Of a DNA stretch of 64,000 nt, positions 8,159 to 16,811 are shown piece after piece. A program made the position numbers and the translations under genes. The first letter of the stretch is position 1, and every line of letters starts with the position of its first letter. Source of the DNA: Longitalea luteola (GTDB lineage Bacteria > Bacteroidota > Bacteroidia > Chitinophagales > Chitinophagaceae); the NCBI RefSeq assembly GCF_017356035.1, contig NZ_JAFIQX010000002.1:968696-1032695 (forward strand), given 5' to 3'. Under the pieces are notes generated by a model, which searched no databases, was not told the DNA's origin, and saw only the letters and a program-made list of their open reading frames with translations.

Positions 8159-9307
8159 ATGAACAGTGCCCAACGCATCATAGCGCATTTCGACCTGGAT
8201 GCATTCTTCGTTTCGGTAGAATGTATCAACAATCCTTCTTTGAAGGGTAAACCACTGATCGTGGGCGGACGCGAGCGGGGTGTGGTGGCAGCGTGCAGTT
8301 ATGAGGCGCGCAAATTCGGCATCCATTCCGCCATGCCCATGAAAACAGCCATGCGGTTATGCCCGCATGCCACCGTAGTGGGGGGCAGCCGGGGCGAATA
8401 CAGCCGTTATTCGCGCTGGGTCACCGAGATCATTGCCGCCAAAGCGCCCCTCTTCGAAAAAGCTTCCATCGATGAATTTTATCTCGACCTAACCGGAATG
8501 GATAAGTATTTCAACCCTTATCAATGGACGATCGATCTGCGGCAGGAGATCATTGACAAGACCGGTTTACCTATTTCATTCGGGCTGGCAGGCAATAAAA
8601 TGGTTGCCAAGATCGCTACCGACGAAGCCAAGCCGAATGGTTATCTGCACATCGCTTTCGGCCGCGAAAAAGAATTCCTGGCGCCTTTAAAAGTGAATAA
8701 AATACCAGGCGTGGGCGAACATATGTACCAGGCCCTGCGCAACCTGGGCATCGAAACCATCGATCACCTGGCGGCACAGCCTATTGAGCTGCTCGAGAAC
8801 CGGTTTGGAAAATATGGCGCTGATCTCTGGAATAAAGCACATGGCATTCATCACGGTGCAGTAGTGCCCTATCACGAGGCAAAATCAATATCTACAGAAA
8901 ATACGTTTGAAGAAAATATCCTGGATACCGACCGGCTGCTCAACGAACTGGTTCATATGACTGAAAAAGTGGCCTATGAGCTGAGGCAGGACAATAAAAT
9001 GGCCGGTTGTATTGCGGTAAAAATACGCTATCCCGATTTTGAAACTACTTCCCGCCAAACCACCATTGCCTACACCTTTTACGATGATGAGCTCATTCCC
9101 AAGGCTAAAGACCTGTTTCACAAGCTGTACCGCCAGGGACAGCCGGTCAGGCTCCTGGGCGTTCGGCTAAGTGAACTTACCGATGAAGCCGTGCAAACGA
9201 ATTTGTTCAGTAATGTTGAAAAAAAGACCGAGCTTTATAAGGCTATCGATGATGTGAAGAACCGGTTTGGCAGTAAATCGCTGACCAAGGCAACCGGTAA
9301 AAAATAA
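8159..9307 (+). CDS. dinB: DNA polymerase IV (Y-family)
   Basis: Error-prone translesion polymerase, 382 aa (E. coli DinB is 351). Palm motifs with the metal-binding acidic residues are visible: AHFDLDAFFVSVE at the N-terminus and KASIDEFYLDLTGMD near residue 105. SYEARKFGIHSAMPMKTAMR is the fingers signature. HhH-type thumb sequence follows (VNKIPGVGEHMYQALRNLGI), then the little-finger domain with LLGVRLSELTD. No beta-clamp motif can be named with certainty at the C-terminus. The ATG at 8159 is chosen because upstream codons only translate the word repeat. No SOS box is evident. Confidence 0.95.
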   Translation: MNSAQRIIAHFDLDAFFVSVECINNPSLKGKPLIVGGRERGVVAACSYEARKFGIHSAMPMKTAMRLCPHATVVGGSRGEYSRYSRWVTEIIAAKAPLFEKASIDEFYLDLTGMDKYFNPYQWTIDLRQEIIDKTGLPISFGLAGNKMVAKIATDEAKPNGYLHIAFGREKEFLAPLKVNKIPGVGEHMYQALRNLGIETIDHLAAQPIELLENRFGKYGADLWNKAHGIHHGAVVPYHEAKSISTENTFEENILDTDRLLNELVHMTEKVAYELRQDNKMAGCIAVKIRYPDFETTSRQTTIAYTFYDDELIPKAKDLFHKLYRQGQPVRLLGVRLSELTDEAVQTNLFSNVEKKTELYKAIDDVKNRFGSKSLTKATGKK

Positions 9308-9483
9308 TGCAACCAGTAAGGAACCAGTGTGATTTTTAGCGCTGTATACGCAACCAGCCCGCTTTTTGCAACCCGGAAAACAAAAAATCAGGTATCAGTC
9401 TACTTTATGAGTAGGGATTTGTATCTTCGTACCCCCGCAATGCAGGGTAACAATCATTTTATCAACCTTAAAATACTTAGTAT

Positions 9484-10119
9484 ATGAGTTTAAGATTAGG
9501 CGACATCGCCCCTAACTTCCAGGCTAAGACTACCGCCGGCGATATTGACTTCTATGAATACCTTGGTGATGGCTGGGGCATCCTGTTCTCGCATCCTGCA
9601 GATTATACCCCCGTTTGTACAACTGAATTAGGTAAAACTGCTTTATTGCAGGAAGAATTTGCCAAACGTAATGTAAAAGTACTGGCAGTTAGTGTTGATC
9701 CGCTCGATAAACACATTGGCTGGGTAAATGATATCAATGAGACCCAGAATTGCAATGTAGGTTTCCCCATCATTGCCGATGAAGACAGAAACGTGGCTAC
9801 GTTGTACGATATGATCCATCCCAATGCTTCTGAAACTTTTACCGTTCGTTCACTGTTCGTGATAGGGCCCGACAAAAAGGTAAAACTGATGATCACCTAT
9901 CCCGCTTCTACAGGAAGAAACTTCTACGAAGTATTGCGCGTGGTTGATTCACTGCAACTGACCGCCAACTACAGTGTGGCTACTCCGGCCGACTGGAAAC
10001 ATGGTGAAGATGTGATCGTGGTTCCGGCCGTTTCTACTGATGACGCTATCAAGAAGTTCCCTAAAGGCGTGAAAGTTATCAAGCCTTACCTGCGTTATAC
10101 ACCTCAGCCCAATCAATAA
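9484..10119 (+). CDS. 1-Cys peroxiredoxin (Prx6 subfamily)
   Basis: Thiol peroxidase reducing H2O2 and organic hydroperoxides; 211 aa. The peroxidatic cysteine is Cys45 in SHPADYTPVCTTELG. Prx6-type features are the LGDGWGILFSHPADYTPVC block, a conserved Arg in GPDKKVKLMITYPASTGRN, and a long C-terminal domain with PADWKHGEDVIVVPAVS. No classic resolving cysteine is present, as expected for 1-Cys enzymes. Probably cytoplasmic, since it lacks a signal peptide. It stands alone, ended by a bidirectional terminator at 10151-10187. Confidence 0.93.
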   Translation: MSLRLGDIAPNFQAKTTAGDIDFYEYLGDGWGILFSHPADYTPVCTTELGKTALLQEEFAKRNVKVLAVSVDPLDKHIGWVNDINETQNCNVGFPIIADEDRNVATLYDMIHPNASETFTVRSLFVIGPDKKVKLMITYPASTGRNFYEVLRVVDSLQLTANYSVATPADWKHGEDVIVVPAVSTDDAIKKFPKGVKVIKPYLRYTPQPNQ

Positions 10120-10150
10120 GATTGATAAAAGAATCATTGTATACATGCGT

Positions 10151-10187
10151 GATCCCGTTCCGGTTTAACCAGGACGGGATCTTGCTT
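10151..10187. terminator. Bidirectional terminator between convergent genes
   Basis: GATCCCGT (10151-10158) pairs with ACGGGATC (10174-10181), with an inner GGTTTAACC palindrome. TTGCTTT follows on the plus strand. It separates the peroxiredoxin gene from the convergent HExxH gene whose stop is at 10187. Confidence 0.7.
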
Positions 10188-10978
10188 TATGGCTGTTTGC
10201 CGGGGTTATATTTCTCTTTAAATATTCTATCGTTATTGGCGTTGATAAAGGCAGTGCTTTTTTTGAAATCGGATCTGATATTAGGTGTGAGATAATTGAT
10301 CCAGTCGGGGTCCTTCTCCTGCCTGACATAAGCATATAAAGCCAGGGCGTACCCCCATTCCCTTTGTTTTAGATAGCCAAGTGTATTGTGCCCGCGCACA
10401 ATGAAGTTCTTTATCTCCCGGAATGCACAGTTGGCATTGAACACCCCAATCCCAAATAAAACGGTAGTGAGGTCGGTAAGGGATTCGTCGTTGAAAGGAA
10501 CCCGCTTTTCGCCCAGTAATTTAATATGAGCAAATTCATGCGCAATAGTAGCCACCAGCTTTTCAGGATCTCTTAAATTATTCCTTTCTATAAATACATC
10601 GAAAGTACCCGCTTCATTTTTGCCGAAATACAATCCGGCGGTCAGCTGCTCTGTGCTGGTTTCATCAGGTATCGTCCACATGCTGAAACCATAATTGCCC
10701 TGTATTTCCTGGATGCTTTCATTGTATATTTCCAGGTTTATGTTTTTCATATCTATTTCCATTTGGCGGGCAATGATCCGGGCGGTTTGTTCCAATGAAG
10801 CGTTGGAGCCGTCGTATGCGATGGGAAAATGTTCGGATGTTGGAAAAAGCATCGGCTTTGTAAGCAGATTACTTTGCCCGAATTCCTGCACCAACCAAAC
10901 AAAAGCCTGCTCCATCCAAAGCCGTGTATTGGTATCAATGGGGCATGCTGGTGGTTTCTTTGAAAATAGGCCGAACAT
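10187..10978 (-). CDS. Hypothetical protein with HExxH zinc-binding motif
   Basis: A 263-residue protein of unknown family. The most telling feature is HEFAH at residues 147-151, in LVATIAHEFAHIKLLGE, the HExxH form used by zinc metallopeptidases. About 50 residues later come NANCAFREIKNF and HNTLGYLKQREWGYALALYA, which may hold the third ligand. There is no signal peptide or membrane segment, so it is probably cytoplasmic. Proteolytic activity is a guess; many HExxH proteins of this size are uncharacterised. It shares a terminator with the convergent peroxiredoxin. Confidence 0.7.
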   Translation of the reverse strand: MFGLFSKKPPACPIDTNTRLWMEQAFVWLVQEFGQSNLLTKPMLFPTSEHFPIAYDGSNASLEQTARIIARQMEIDMKNINLEIYNESIQEIQGNYGFSMWTIPDETSTEQLTAGLYFGKNEAGTFDVFIERNNLRDPEKLVATIAHEFAHIKLLGEKRVPFNDESLTDLTTVLFGIGVFNANCAFREIKNFIVRGHNTLGYLKQREWGYALALYAYVRQEKDPDWINYLTPNIRSDFKKSTAFINANNDRIFKEKYNPGKQP

Positions 10979-11127
10979 AGGACAACCGGTAATTTATATA
11001 CTTAAAGTTACATATATCAGTTTGCCCGGGCAAAACGCAGTTGCTGATCCCAAGAAACGAAGTTGCGGCAGCCGATTCACGCAGCTAACTATGATCATTA
11101 AGCTATCGCTGATTATTTAATGTTTAA

Positions 11128-11172
11128 AGGTGTACCGTTTCTGCAAACGCCATAATAAAATGTGGCGCACCT
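11128..11172. repeat. Degenerate GTGCCACG-type palindrome
   Basis: AGGTGTACC (11128-11136) and GGCGCACCT (11164-11172) form an imperfect stem. The internal CGTTTCTGCAAACG resembles the interior of the copy at 3547-3594, so this looks like a mutated member of the same family. Confidence 0.5.
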
Positions 11173-11212
11173 GCATTTTAAATGATTTATCTTCCATTAA
11201 AATTTCGGTCAC

Positions 11213-12484
11213 ATGAACAAACTACTGCTTTTACTACTGCTTTTTAATCCCCTGATCCTGCCTGCGCAGCGCACCATCCTGCACTGTGGTAAATTGATAG
11301 ATGTTACGAAGGGGCAGGTGGTGAATGAATATTCGATTATAGTAGAAGGAAACAAGATCACAGACGTAGTAGCTGGTTATGCCAAAGCTTCGGGTGCTGA
11401 TAAAGTGATTGATCTGAAGAATAGAACCGTATTGCCCGGCTTAATTGACTGCCATGTGCATGTGGAGCACGAGACCAGCCCCACCAGGTACCAGGAAACG
11501 TTTACCTACAACCCGGCTGATTATGCATTTCAATCGGTCCTGTTTGCCGAACGTACTTTGATGGCTGGATTTACCACCGTGCGTGACCTGGGTGGCAGCG
11601 GCGTGAATATCTCATTGCGTAATGCGATCGATAAAAAATGGATCAAAGGACCCAGGGTTTACACGGCGGGTAAATCTATTGCCACAACGGGTGGTCATGC
11701 CGATCCCACAAATGGATACAGGAGAGACCTGATGGGAGATCCGGGACCGGCGGCGGGTGTGGTCAATGGCCCGGATGAATGCCGGAAGGCGGTGCGGCAG
11801 CGTTATAAAGAAGGCAGCGATGTAATAAAGATCACCGCATCCGGTGGTGTATTGAGTGTAGCCAAAAGCGGTGAGAATCCTCAGTTTACAGAAGAAGAAA
11901 TAAAAGCCATTGTAGAAACAGCTCATGATTATGGGTATAAAGTGGCGGCTCACTGCCATGGCGCCGAGGCGATGAAAAGAGCCGTGAAAGCCGGCGTGAA
12001 CAGTATCGAGCATGGCACGTTCATGGATGATGAAGTAATGCAGTTAATGAAACAGCATGGCACCTACTATGTACCTACTATCACTGCCGGAAGATCCGTC
12101 GGTGATTCTGCAAAGAAACCCGGTTATTATCCGGCCCTGGTAACGCCCAAGGCTTTGTCGATCGGTCCGAAAATACAAAGCACCTTCGGTAAAGCGTATA
12201 AGGCCGGGGTAAAGATCGCTTTTGGTACAGACGCCGGTGTTTATGCACATGGCAAGAACTGGCTTGAATTCGTTTATATGGTGGAGTCGGGTATGCCGGC
12301 CATGGAAGCCATTCAATCTGCCACGGTGGCGGCGGCCAATCTCGTTGGCGTTTGGGATAAGATCGGTAGTATTGAGAAGGGTAAATTAGCTGACATTATC
12401 GCTCTTGATGGTGATCCTGTAAAAGACATTCAGGTGATGGGCCGGGTCGTTTTTGTGATGAAGGATGGGGTGGTTTATAAGTAG
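11213..12484 (+). CDS. Exported amidohydrolase (imidazolonepropionase/prolidase-like)
   Basis: Metal-dependent hydrolase of the amidohydrolase superfamily, 423 aa, with an N-terminal signal peptide (MNKLLLLLLLFNPLILPAQR), so likely periplasmic. Metal-site residues visible in order: His81 and His83 (GLIDCHVHVEH), Lys206 (DVIKITASGG, probably carbamylated), His247 (KVAAHCHG), His267 (NSIEHGT) and Asp340 (IAFGTDAG). The C-terminal block GSIEKGKLADIIALDGDPVK is the usual beta-sandwich closure. Relatives hydrolyse Xaa-Pro or Xaa-Arg dipeptides, or cyclic amides; the substrate cannot be decided here. A hairpin terminator follows. Confidence 0.9.
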   Translation: MNKLLLLLLLFNPLILPAQRTILHCGKLIDVTKGQVVNEYSIIVEGNKITDVVAGYAKASGADKVIDLKNRTVLPGLIDCHVHVEHETSPTRYQETFTYNPADYAFQSVLFAERTLMAGFTTVRDLGGSGVNISLRNAIDKKWIKGPRVYTAGKSIATTGGHADPTNGYRRDLMGDPGPAAGVVNGPDECRKAVRQRYKEGSDVIKITASGGVLSVAKSGENPQFTEEEIKAIVETAHDYGYKVAAHCHGAEAMKRAVKAGVNSIEHGTFMDDEVMQLMKQHGTYYVPTITAGRSVGDSAKKPGYYPALVTPKALSIGPKIQSTFGKAYKAGVKIAFGTDAGVYAHGKNWLEFVYMVESGMPAMEAIQSATVAAANLVGVWDKIGSIEKGKLADIIALDGDPVKDIQVMGRVVFVMKDGVVYK

Positions 12485-12541
12485 TTGGAAAGTTAACCAG
12501 TTGACGAGTTAACTAGTTAACTGGTTAACTCGCCAACTTTT
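12485..12541. terminator. GTTAAC word palindrome acting as convergent terminator
   Basis: AGTTGG (12485-12490) with CCAACTTTT (12533-12541) encloses GAGTTAAC-TAGTTAACTGGTTAACTC, itself nearly fully palindromic. It fills the 55-base gap between the amidohydrolase stop and the stop of the convergent pseudouridine synthase gene. Confidence 0.65.
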
Positions 12542-13259
12542 ATGAGTTTTTACGAAGCTGTTGCAGTAACGCCCTCATATCCTTCGGCATTTCGGCCTGC
12601 AGATCGTACTTATTGCCCTGCATATCGGTAAAACATAAGCGTTGAGCGTGCAGGCCGGTCCTGGAAAGAATGGGCCGTTCTTCTTCCTCGTTTTTCGAGA
12701 GTTTATAATTGCGTTTAAAAGAAGAGATCTTTACAGGCAGGCCGTCGCCATACAATTCATCGCACACCAATGGGTGACCCACATATTGCATATGCACCCT
12801 GATCTGGTGCGTGCGGCCCGTATGAATCCGGAACTGCAGCAGCGAAAACTTCCCGAATTCTTCCAGCACTTCATAGTCGGTAACGGCAGGCTTACCATTC
12901 TTGTGAATGAGCATGACGCCTCTTTTAACGGTGCTTTCCCTGATGGCCGCGTCGATGGTCTTTTGTTTTTCCGGTAAGGTACCGGTAACAATGCCCTGGT
13001 AGTATTTTTCTACGGTTCTTTCTTCGAATGCCTGTGACAGGAACTTGTGGGTTTCGGGGTCTTTGGCAAATACAATGATGCCGCTGGTCTCGCGGTCGAG
13101 GCGGTGCACCGTAAATACCTGCTCATATTTCTGCAGCAACAGATCCTTAAGGGATGTTTCTTTTCCCTCGCGGTCGGGAATGCTTAACAGTCCCGGCGGT
13201 TTATTTATTACAATAAGATATTCGTTCTCGAAAATGATCTCCGGTGATAATTTAACCAC
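12540..13259 (-). CDS. RluA-family pseudouridine synthase
   Basis: Isomerises uridine to pseudouridine in rRNA or tRNA. 239 aa with the catalytic motif HRLDRETSG (Asp55) and later HTGRTHQIRVHMQYVGHPLV, both diagnostic of RluA-type enzymes. There is no N-terminal S4 domain, as in RluA/TruC-like single-domain members, so the exact target base cannot be named. It starts with GTG at 13259, inside the last codons of the upstream S4-containing synthase gene (8-bp overlap), which suggests translational coupling of two RNA-modifying enzymes. Confidence 0.9.
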   Translation of the reverse strand: MVKLSPEIIFENEYLIVINKPPGLLSIPDREGKETSLKDLLLQKYEQVFTVHRLDRETSGIIVFAKDPETHKFLSQAFEERTVEKYYQGIVTGTLPEKQKTIDAAIRESTVKRGVMLIHKNGKPAVTDYEVLEEFGKFSLLQFRIHTGRTHQIRVHMQYVGHPLVCDELYGDGLPVKISSFKRNYKLSKNEEEERPILSRTGLHAQRLCFTDMQGNKYDLQAEMPKDMRALLQQLRKNS

Positions 13260-14427
13260 GTGTAACGGTTTTGTTTTTTGTATAGGAGGCGTTCAGGTAT
13301 TTTAACAGGCGTACTTCTTTCTCTGTTAAAAAGCGCCATTTGCCTCGGTCTACATTCTTTTTAGTGAGGTTTGCGTACATCACGCGGTCGAGGTTGCGTA
13401 CATCGTAACCCATGTGTTCGAATATACGGCGAACGATGCGGTTGCGGCCGCTGTGGATCTCGATCCCGATCACGCTTTTGTCTTTTGGATCGGCATAAGC
13501 AAGTGAATCAGGCGCAATAAAACCATCTTCGAGGGTAATACCGTTCACGATGGTGTCGAAATCTTTTTTTATGAGCGGCTTATCAAGTTTTACTTCGTAG
13601 ATCTTTTTTATTTCGTAACTGGGGTGCGATAGTTTTTGGGCCAACTCACCATCATTGGTGAGTAACAATACACCGGTAGTGTTCCTGTCTAAACGGCCGA
13701 TCGGGTACACGCGTTCTTCTGTAGCATTCCGTATAATGTCGAGAACCGTTTTTCTTCCTTGCGGGTCTTCGGTCGTGGTGATATAATCCTTGGGTTTGTT
13801 AATGAGGATATATACCAGGTTCCTGCGGATGAACAGCTTTTTGCCGTTCACTTTGATATCGTCTTTGTCGGTCACTTTATGACCGGGCTCTATGATCTTT
13901 TCTCCATTCACGATCACCTTGCCTGCTTTTACCAGGTCGGCTGCATCGCGGCGGGAACAGATGCCGGCATGAGCAATGAATTTGTTCAGGGGCATGCTGC
14001 CGGTTACCGGTTGCCGGTTGCCAGTTGCCGGTTGGTTCTCGCCCACCTGGCCTTTCCCTTGTGCTGCGGCCCTGATGCCGGTTTGTGGTTTGTTGTTTGT
14101 GGTTTGTGGTTTGGTTCGCGCACCTTCCGCTTTCCCGAACTTTGCCTTCGGCTTTTGGTATTCGGTTCTTTCGCTGCCTTTCTCTATGCCTTTATGCCTT
14201 TTTGCCTCGTTGCCTTTTTCTATCCCCTGCTTAAAATCCTTTCTGCCTCTTTCCGACTGGTAACCACCTGCCTGACCCTGGGCTCTTGCCTCCCGGGCTT
14301 CCTGCTTTTTCTTTTCAAAGTATTCTTTGGTTTCCTGGCGCACCTTTTTCTTTTCCTGGCGGATGCGTTCTTTCTTTTTGGCGCCGCTGTCGCCCTTGTC
14401 CATAAATTTCTTGAATCCTTGTGCCAT
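13252..14427 (-). CDS. RluB/RsuA-family pseudouridine synthase with long charged N-terminus
   Basis: 391 aa. Residues 1-145 are lysine/glutamate/glutamine-rich and disordered-looking. An S4 RNA-binding domain follows (MPLNKFIAHAGICSRRDAAD from about residue 145), then the synthase domain with YPIGRLDRNTTGVLLLTNDG (catalytic Asp247) and HSGRNRIVRRIFEHMGYDV. This is the RsuA/RluB/RluE arrangement, acting on rRNA uridines. The start at 14427 (MAQGFKKFMDKG) is preferred; codons upstream cross a promoter-like box. The disordered part encodes two in-frame word repeats (14000-14036 and 14081-14114), like those in spacers elsewhere. It overlaps the downstream rluA-type gene. Confidence 0.9.
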   Translation of the reverse strand: MAQGFKKFMDKGDSGAKKKERIRQEKKKVRQETKEYFEKKKQEAREARAQGQAGGYQSERGRKDFKQGIEKGNEAKRHKGIEKGSERTEYQKPKAKFGKAEGARTKPQTTNNKPQTGIRAAAQGKGQVGENQPATGNRQPVTGSMPLNKFIAHAGICSRRDAADLVKAGKVIVNGEKIIEPGHKVTDKDDIKVNGKKLFIRRNLVYILINKPKDYITTTEDPQGRKTVLDIIRNATEERVYPIGRLDRNTTGVLLLTNDGELAQKLSHPSYEIKKIYEVKLDKPLIKKDFDTIVNGITLEDGFIAPDSLAYADPKDKSVIGIEIHSGRNRIVRRIFEHMGYDVRNLDRVMYANLTKKNVDRGKWRFLTEKEVRLLKYLNASYTKNKTVTRG

Positions 14428-14464
14428 GTGTAGTAGTTTGCTGTTTTTCAACAGTAGTGAGCGG

Positions 14465-14472
14465 CAAAGGTA
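14465..14472 (-). promoter_or_regulatory. TACCTTTG -7 box for the rluB-like/rluA-like operon
   Basis: Read on the minus strand, TACCTTTG matches TAnnTTTG, 37 bases before the start codon at 14427. The TTTTATTTTG tract of the upstream terminator directly precedes it. No strong TTG lies at the ideal -33 distance. Confidence 0.5.
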
Positions 14473-14483
14473 CAAAATAAAAA

Positions 14484-14508
14484 ACTCTCCCGGTTTTTGC
14501 CGGGAGAG
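14484..14508 (-). terminator. Intrinsic terminator after Spy-like gene
   Basis: On the minus strand a perfect 9-bp stem CTCTCCCGG / CCGGGAGAG (14485-14493 and 14500-14508), a 6-base loop, then TTTTTTATTTT. It follows the Spy-like gene and precedes the next promoter box within a few bases. Confidence 0.85.
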
Positions 14509-14531
14509 CGGTAACGATAAACAGTGAGCCT

Positions 14532-15164
14532 TTATGATTGAACAGGCTTTCCGTGCCTGCGATTCTTCTTCAGCTCCTGGTATTTATTCCATTGGTCTGC
14601 GGTCAGGATCGATTTCAGGTTTTCCTGCTGCTGGGTATGCAAGGTTTTGTACTGTTGTTTCTTTTGATCTTCGGTCAGTGATTTGTCATCATGCACTGCT
14701 CTCATCTTTATCTGGCTTTCAGAAAAATGCTTTTCCACAGCGGCTCTTTGCTCAGCGGTTAAGTTCAGTTCCTGCTGCATTCTGTCAATGCGGTTATGTT
14801 TATCCTGGCGGAACTTTTTGCCGTGCGGCTTCATCTTTTTCAGCTCAGCTTTTTGCCCGGCCGTAAGCACCTTATCTACTTTTTCATGACGATCTTTACG
14901 AATCGTGGCCATTTTGCTTTTCCATTCGGTAACGGTGATCCTGTCCTCACTCTTTTTAAGATCGGTCATCTGTTGTTTGAAGTCTTCGTTTATCGACTTC
15001 ATAGCTGTTTTCTGCTCATCGGTTAAATTAAGCTGTTGCAGCTTATCATAACGTTGGTGGTGTCGTTTGGGACGGTCGTTAAAGCTCATCGACTGATCAT
15101 CCTGTGCACTGGCGCCAAGCGCTACAAAAGTGGCTAACGCTATTCCTACAATTGCTTTTTTCAT
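14532..15164 (-). CDS. Spy/CpxP-like periplasmic protein, helical
   Basis: A 210-residue exported protein. Residues 1-20 (MKKAIVGIALATFVALGASA) form a signal peptide. The rest is charged and helical, with LTxEQ/LTAEQ-type motifs (LNLTDEQKTAMK, VLTAGQKAELKK, LNLTAEQRAAVEK, ILTADQWNKYQELK), reminiscent of the LTxxQ repeats of Spy and CpxP, ATP-independent periplasmic chaperones or stress sensors. Homology to Spy is suggested by this pattern only. It has a strong terminator and is probably transcribed alone. Confidence 0.7.
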   Translation of the reverse strand: MKKAIVGIALATFVALGASAQDDQSMSFNDRPKRHHQRYDKLQQLNLTDEQKTAMKSINEDFKQQMTDLKKSEDRITVTEWKSKMATIRKDRHEKVDKVLTAGQKAELKKMKPHGKKFRQDKHNRIDRMQQELNLTAEQRAAVEKHFSESQIKMRAVHDDKSLTEDQKKQQYKTLHTQQQENLKSILTADQWNKYQELKKNRRHGKPVQS

Positions 15165-15336
15165 ACTTGTCTATTTTACTGTTTAGATGCCGGTTGGGTT
15201 GTTAGCCTTCGGCACGGTTTGTTAATTAAATCTTTTAAACAGTATTGTAGACGGCAGTTGGAGAAGCAGGTTTAATTCGTGTATGAATATCTTCGTAGAT
15301 GGAGTTATTCAAGGATGAGCGGTGGCGTTAACAAGT

Positions 15337-15478
15337 TCTTAAGTTTCCTAAGTTCCTAAGTTATTAAGTTATTAAGTTATTAAGTTCCTAAGTTCATAAG
15401 TTATTGAGTTCCTAAGTTATTAACTTAAATTCAGTCGCGAGGTTTGAATAACTGAATAACTGAATAACTGAATAACTC
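15337..15478. repeat. AAGTTATT/AATAACTG word inverted repeat
   Basis: AAGTTCCTAAGTTATTAAGTTATT words from 15337 to about 15425 are followed by the partly complementary GAATAACTGAATAACTGAATAACT words at 15446-15476. It fills the space up to the 3' end of rlmN. No gene is seen here. Confidence 0.75.
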
Positions 15479-16531
15479 TTAAACATGATCCTTATTAGCC
15501 AGCTGTCCGCACGCCGCGTCGATATCCTTGCCACGGCTGCGGCGCAGGCGGGCGTTTACCCGGTTACGTTCCAGGTAGCTCATGAATTGATTTACGGTAT
15601 CTTCCTCAGGCTTTTCAAAACGCGCAGCATCGATGGGGTTGTATTCAATAATATTCACCAGGTCAGCAGGTACCTGCCGGTAGATCCTGATCAGTTCATC
15701 GGCATCCTTTAAACTGTCGTTAAAGTTCTTAAAGAGGATATATTCGAAAGTGATCTCGTTCTCTGTTTTCTGATAAAAATAGTTCAGGGCCTCGATCAGC
15801 GCTTTGAGGTTATTGGTCTCATTGATGGGCATGATCTCATTGCGCTTTTTATCATTGGCGGCATGTAAGGATAATGCGAGTTTGAACCGCACTTTGTCGT
15901 CGCCCAGCTGTTTGATCATTTTGGCAACACCAGCAGTAGAAACGGTGATGCGTCGGGCGCTCATCCCCAATCCATCGGGTGAGGTAATGCGCTCGATGGC
16001 CCGCAATACGTTCTTGTAATTGAGCAGGGGTTCGCCCATGCCCATGAACACGATATTGCTCAGCTTTTTATTGTACACACGTTCGCATTGCTGGTTGATC
16101 AGCACTACTTCATCATAGATCTCGTCAAATTCGAGGTTCCGTTTACGCTCCATGTAGCCGGTTGCGCAGAACTTACAGCTTAGCGAACATCCGATCTGCG
16201 AAGAAACGCAGGCGGTTTTGCGTTCGTCGGTAGGGATCAGCACACCTTCCACGAGGTGGCCGTCCTGCGTACGGAAACGCGATTTGATAGTACCATCGGC
16301 AGAATATTGGGTAGCGTCTACTGTTAAAGCCGGCAAAGAAAAGTTATCGGCCAGTTTGGCTCGCAACTCCTTGCTCAGGTTGGTCATGGCCTCAAAAGAA
16401 TGGGCCTGTTTCAGCCATAGCCATTCATATACCTGTTTGGCGCGGAATTTCTTCTCGCCCAGGGTTTCAAAATACTGTTCCAGCTCACTGAGGCTCAACT
16501 GCCTGATATTCTTATTCGCCGTTTTTAACAT
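15479..16531 (-). CDS. rlmN: 23S rRNA (adenine-C2)-methyltransferase RlmN
   Basis: Radical-SAM enzyme that methylates A2503 of 23S rRNA and A37 of some tRNAs; 350 aa. The cluster motif CxxxCxxC is visible in IGCSLSCKFCATGYM. The two catalytic cysteines are in KTACVSSQIGC and in the C-terminal RGKDIDAACGQLA. GMGEPLLN and SLHAANDKKRNEIMPIN are family blocks. The ATG at 16531 is the only start that keeps the N-terminal ANKNIRQLSLSELEQYF block. A -7-like box ends 5 bases before it, so the mRNA may be leaderless. Confidence 0.95.
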   Translation of the reverse strand: MLKTANKNIRQLSLSELEQYFETLGEKKFRAKQVYEWLWLKQAHSFEAMTNLSKELRAKLADNFSLPALTVDATQYSADGTIKSRFRTQDGHLVEGVLIPTDERKTACVSSQIGCSLSCKFCATGYMERKRNLEFDEIYDEVVLINQQCERVYNKKLSNIVFMGMGEPLLNYKNVLRAIERITSPDGLGMSARRITVSTAGVAKMIKQLGDDKVRFKLALSLHAANDKKRNEIMPINETNNLKALIEALNYFYQKTENEITFEYILFKNFNDSLKDADELIRIYRQVPADLVNIIEYNPIDAARFEKPEEDTVNQFMSYLERNRVNARLRRSRGKDIDAACGQLANKDHV

Positions 16532-16535
16532 TCTG

Positions 16536-16566
16536 CAAAGGTACAACGGGTTGGGCGGATTAGCTA
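16536..16566 (-). promoter_or_regulatory. Probable rlmN promoter, start codon adjacent
   Basis: On the minus strand TTAG at 16566-16563, a 19-base spacer, then TACCTTTG at 16543-16536. The ATG begins at 16531, about where transcription would start. Confidence 0.55.
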
Positions 16567-16811
16567 ATGAGACGTTTGCATAGATGTGCGGATTGAAGCT
16601 ATAACCCTGAAAGTCAGTTATTAAAGGTTAAGTTAAAGAAGTTATTCTTCAACTACCGGCGGTGTGAATAGTGTTCACGAATACCCCGAAGGTAATCGGT
16701 CTGGTAAGCGGTGGCAATTGTTTTAATTATTAAAGTTTTTAATAAAGGTTTCCGGTTAAATACTTTACAATTACTTTGCGAACGCGAAATACATGCTCAA
16801 ATAAAAACTAT

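Noticed and set aside
13759..14433. Long plus-strand frame opposite the RluB-like gene
   Set aside because: Antisense shadow of a well-supported gene; hydrophobic text without a family, and codon use fits the minus strand.
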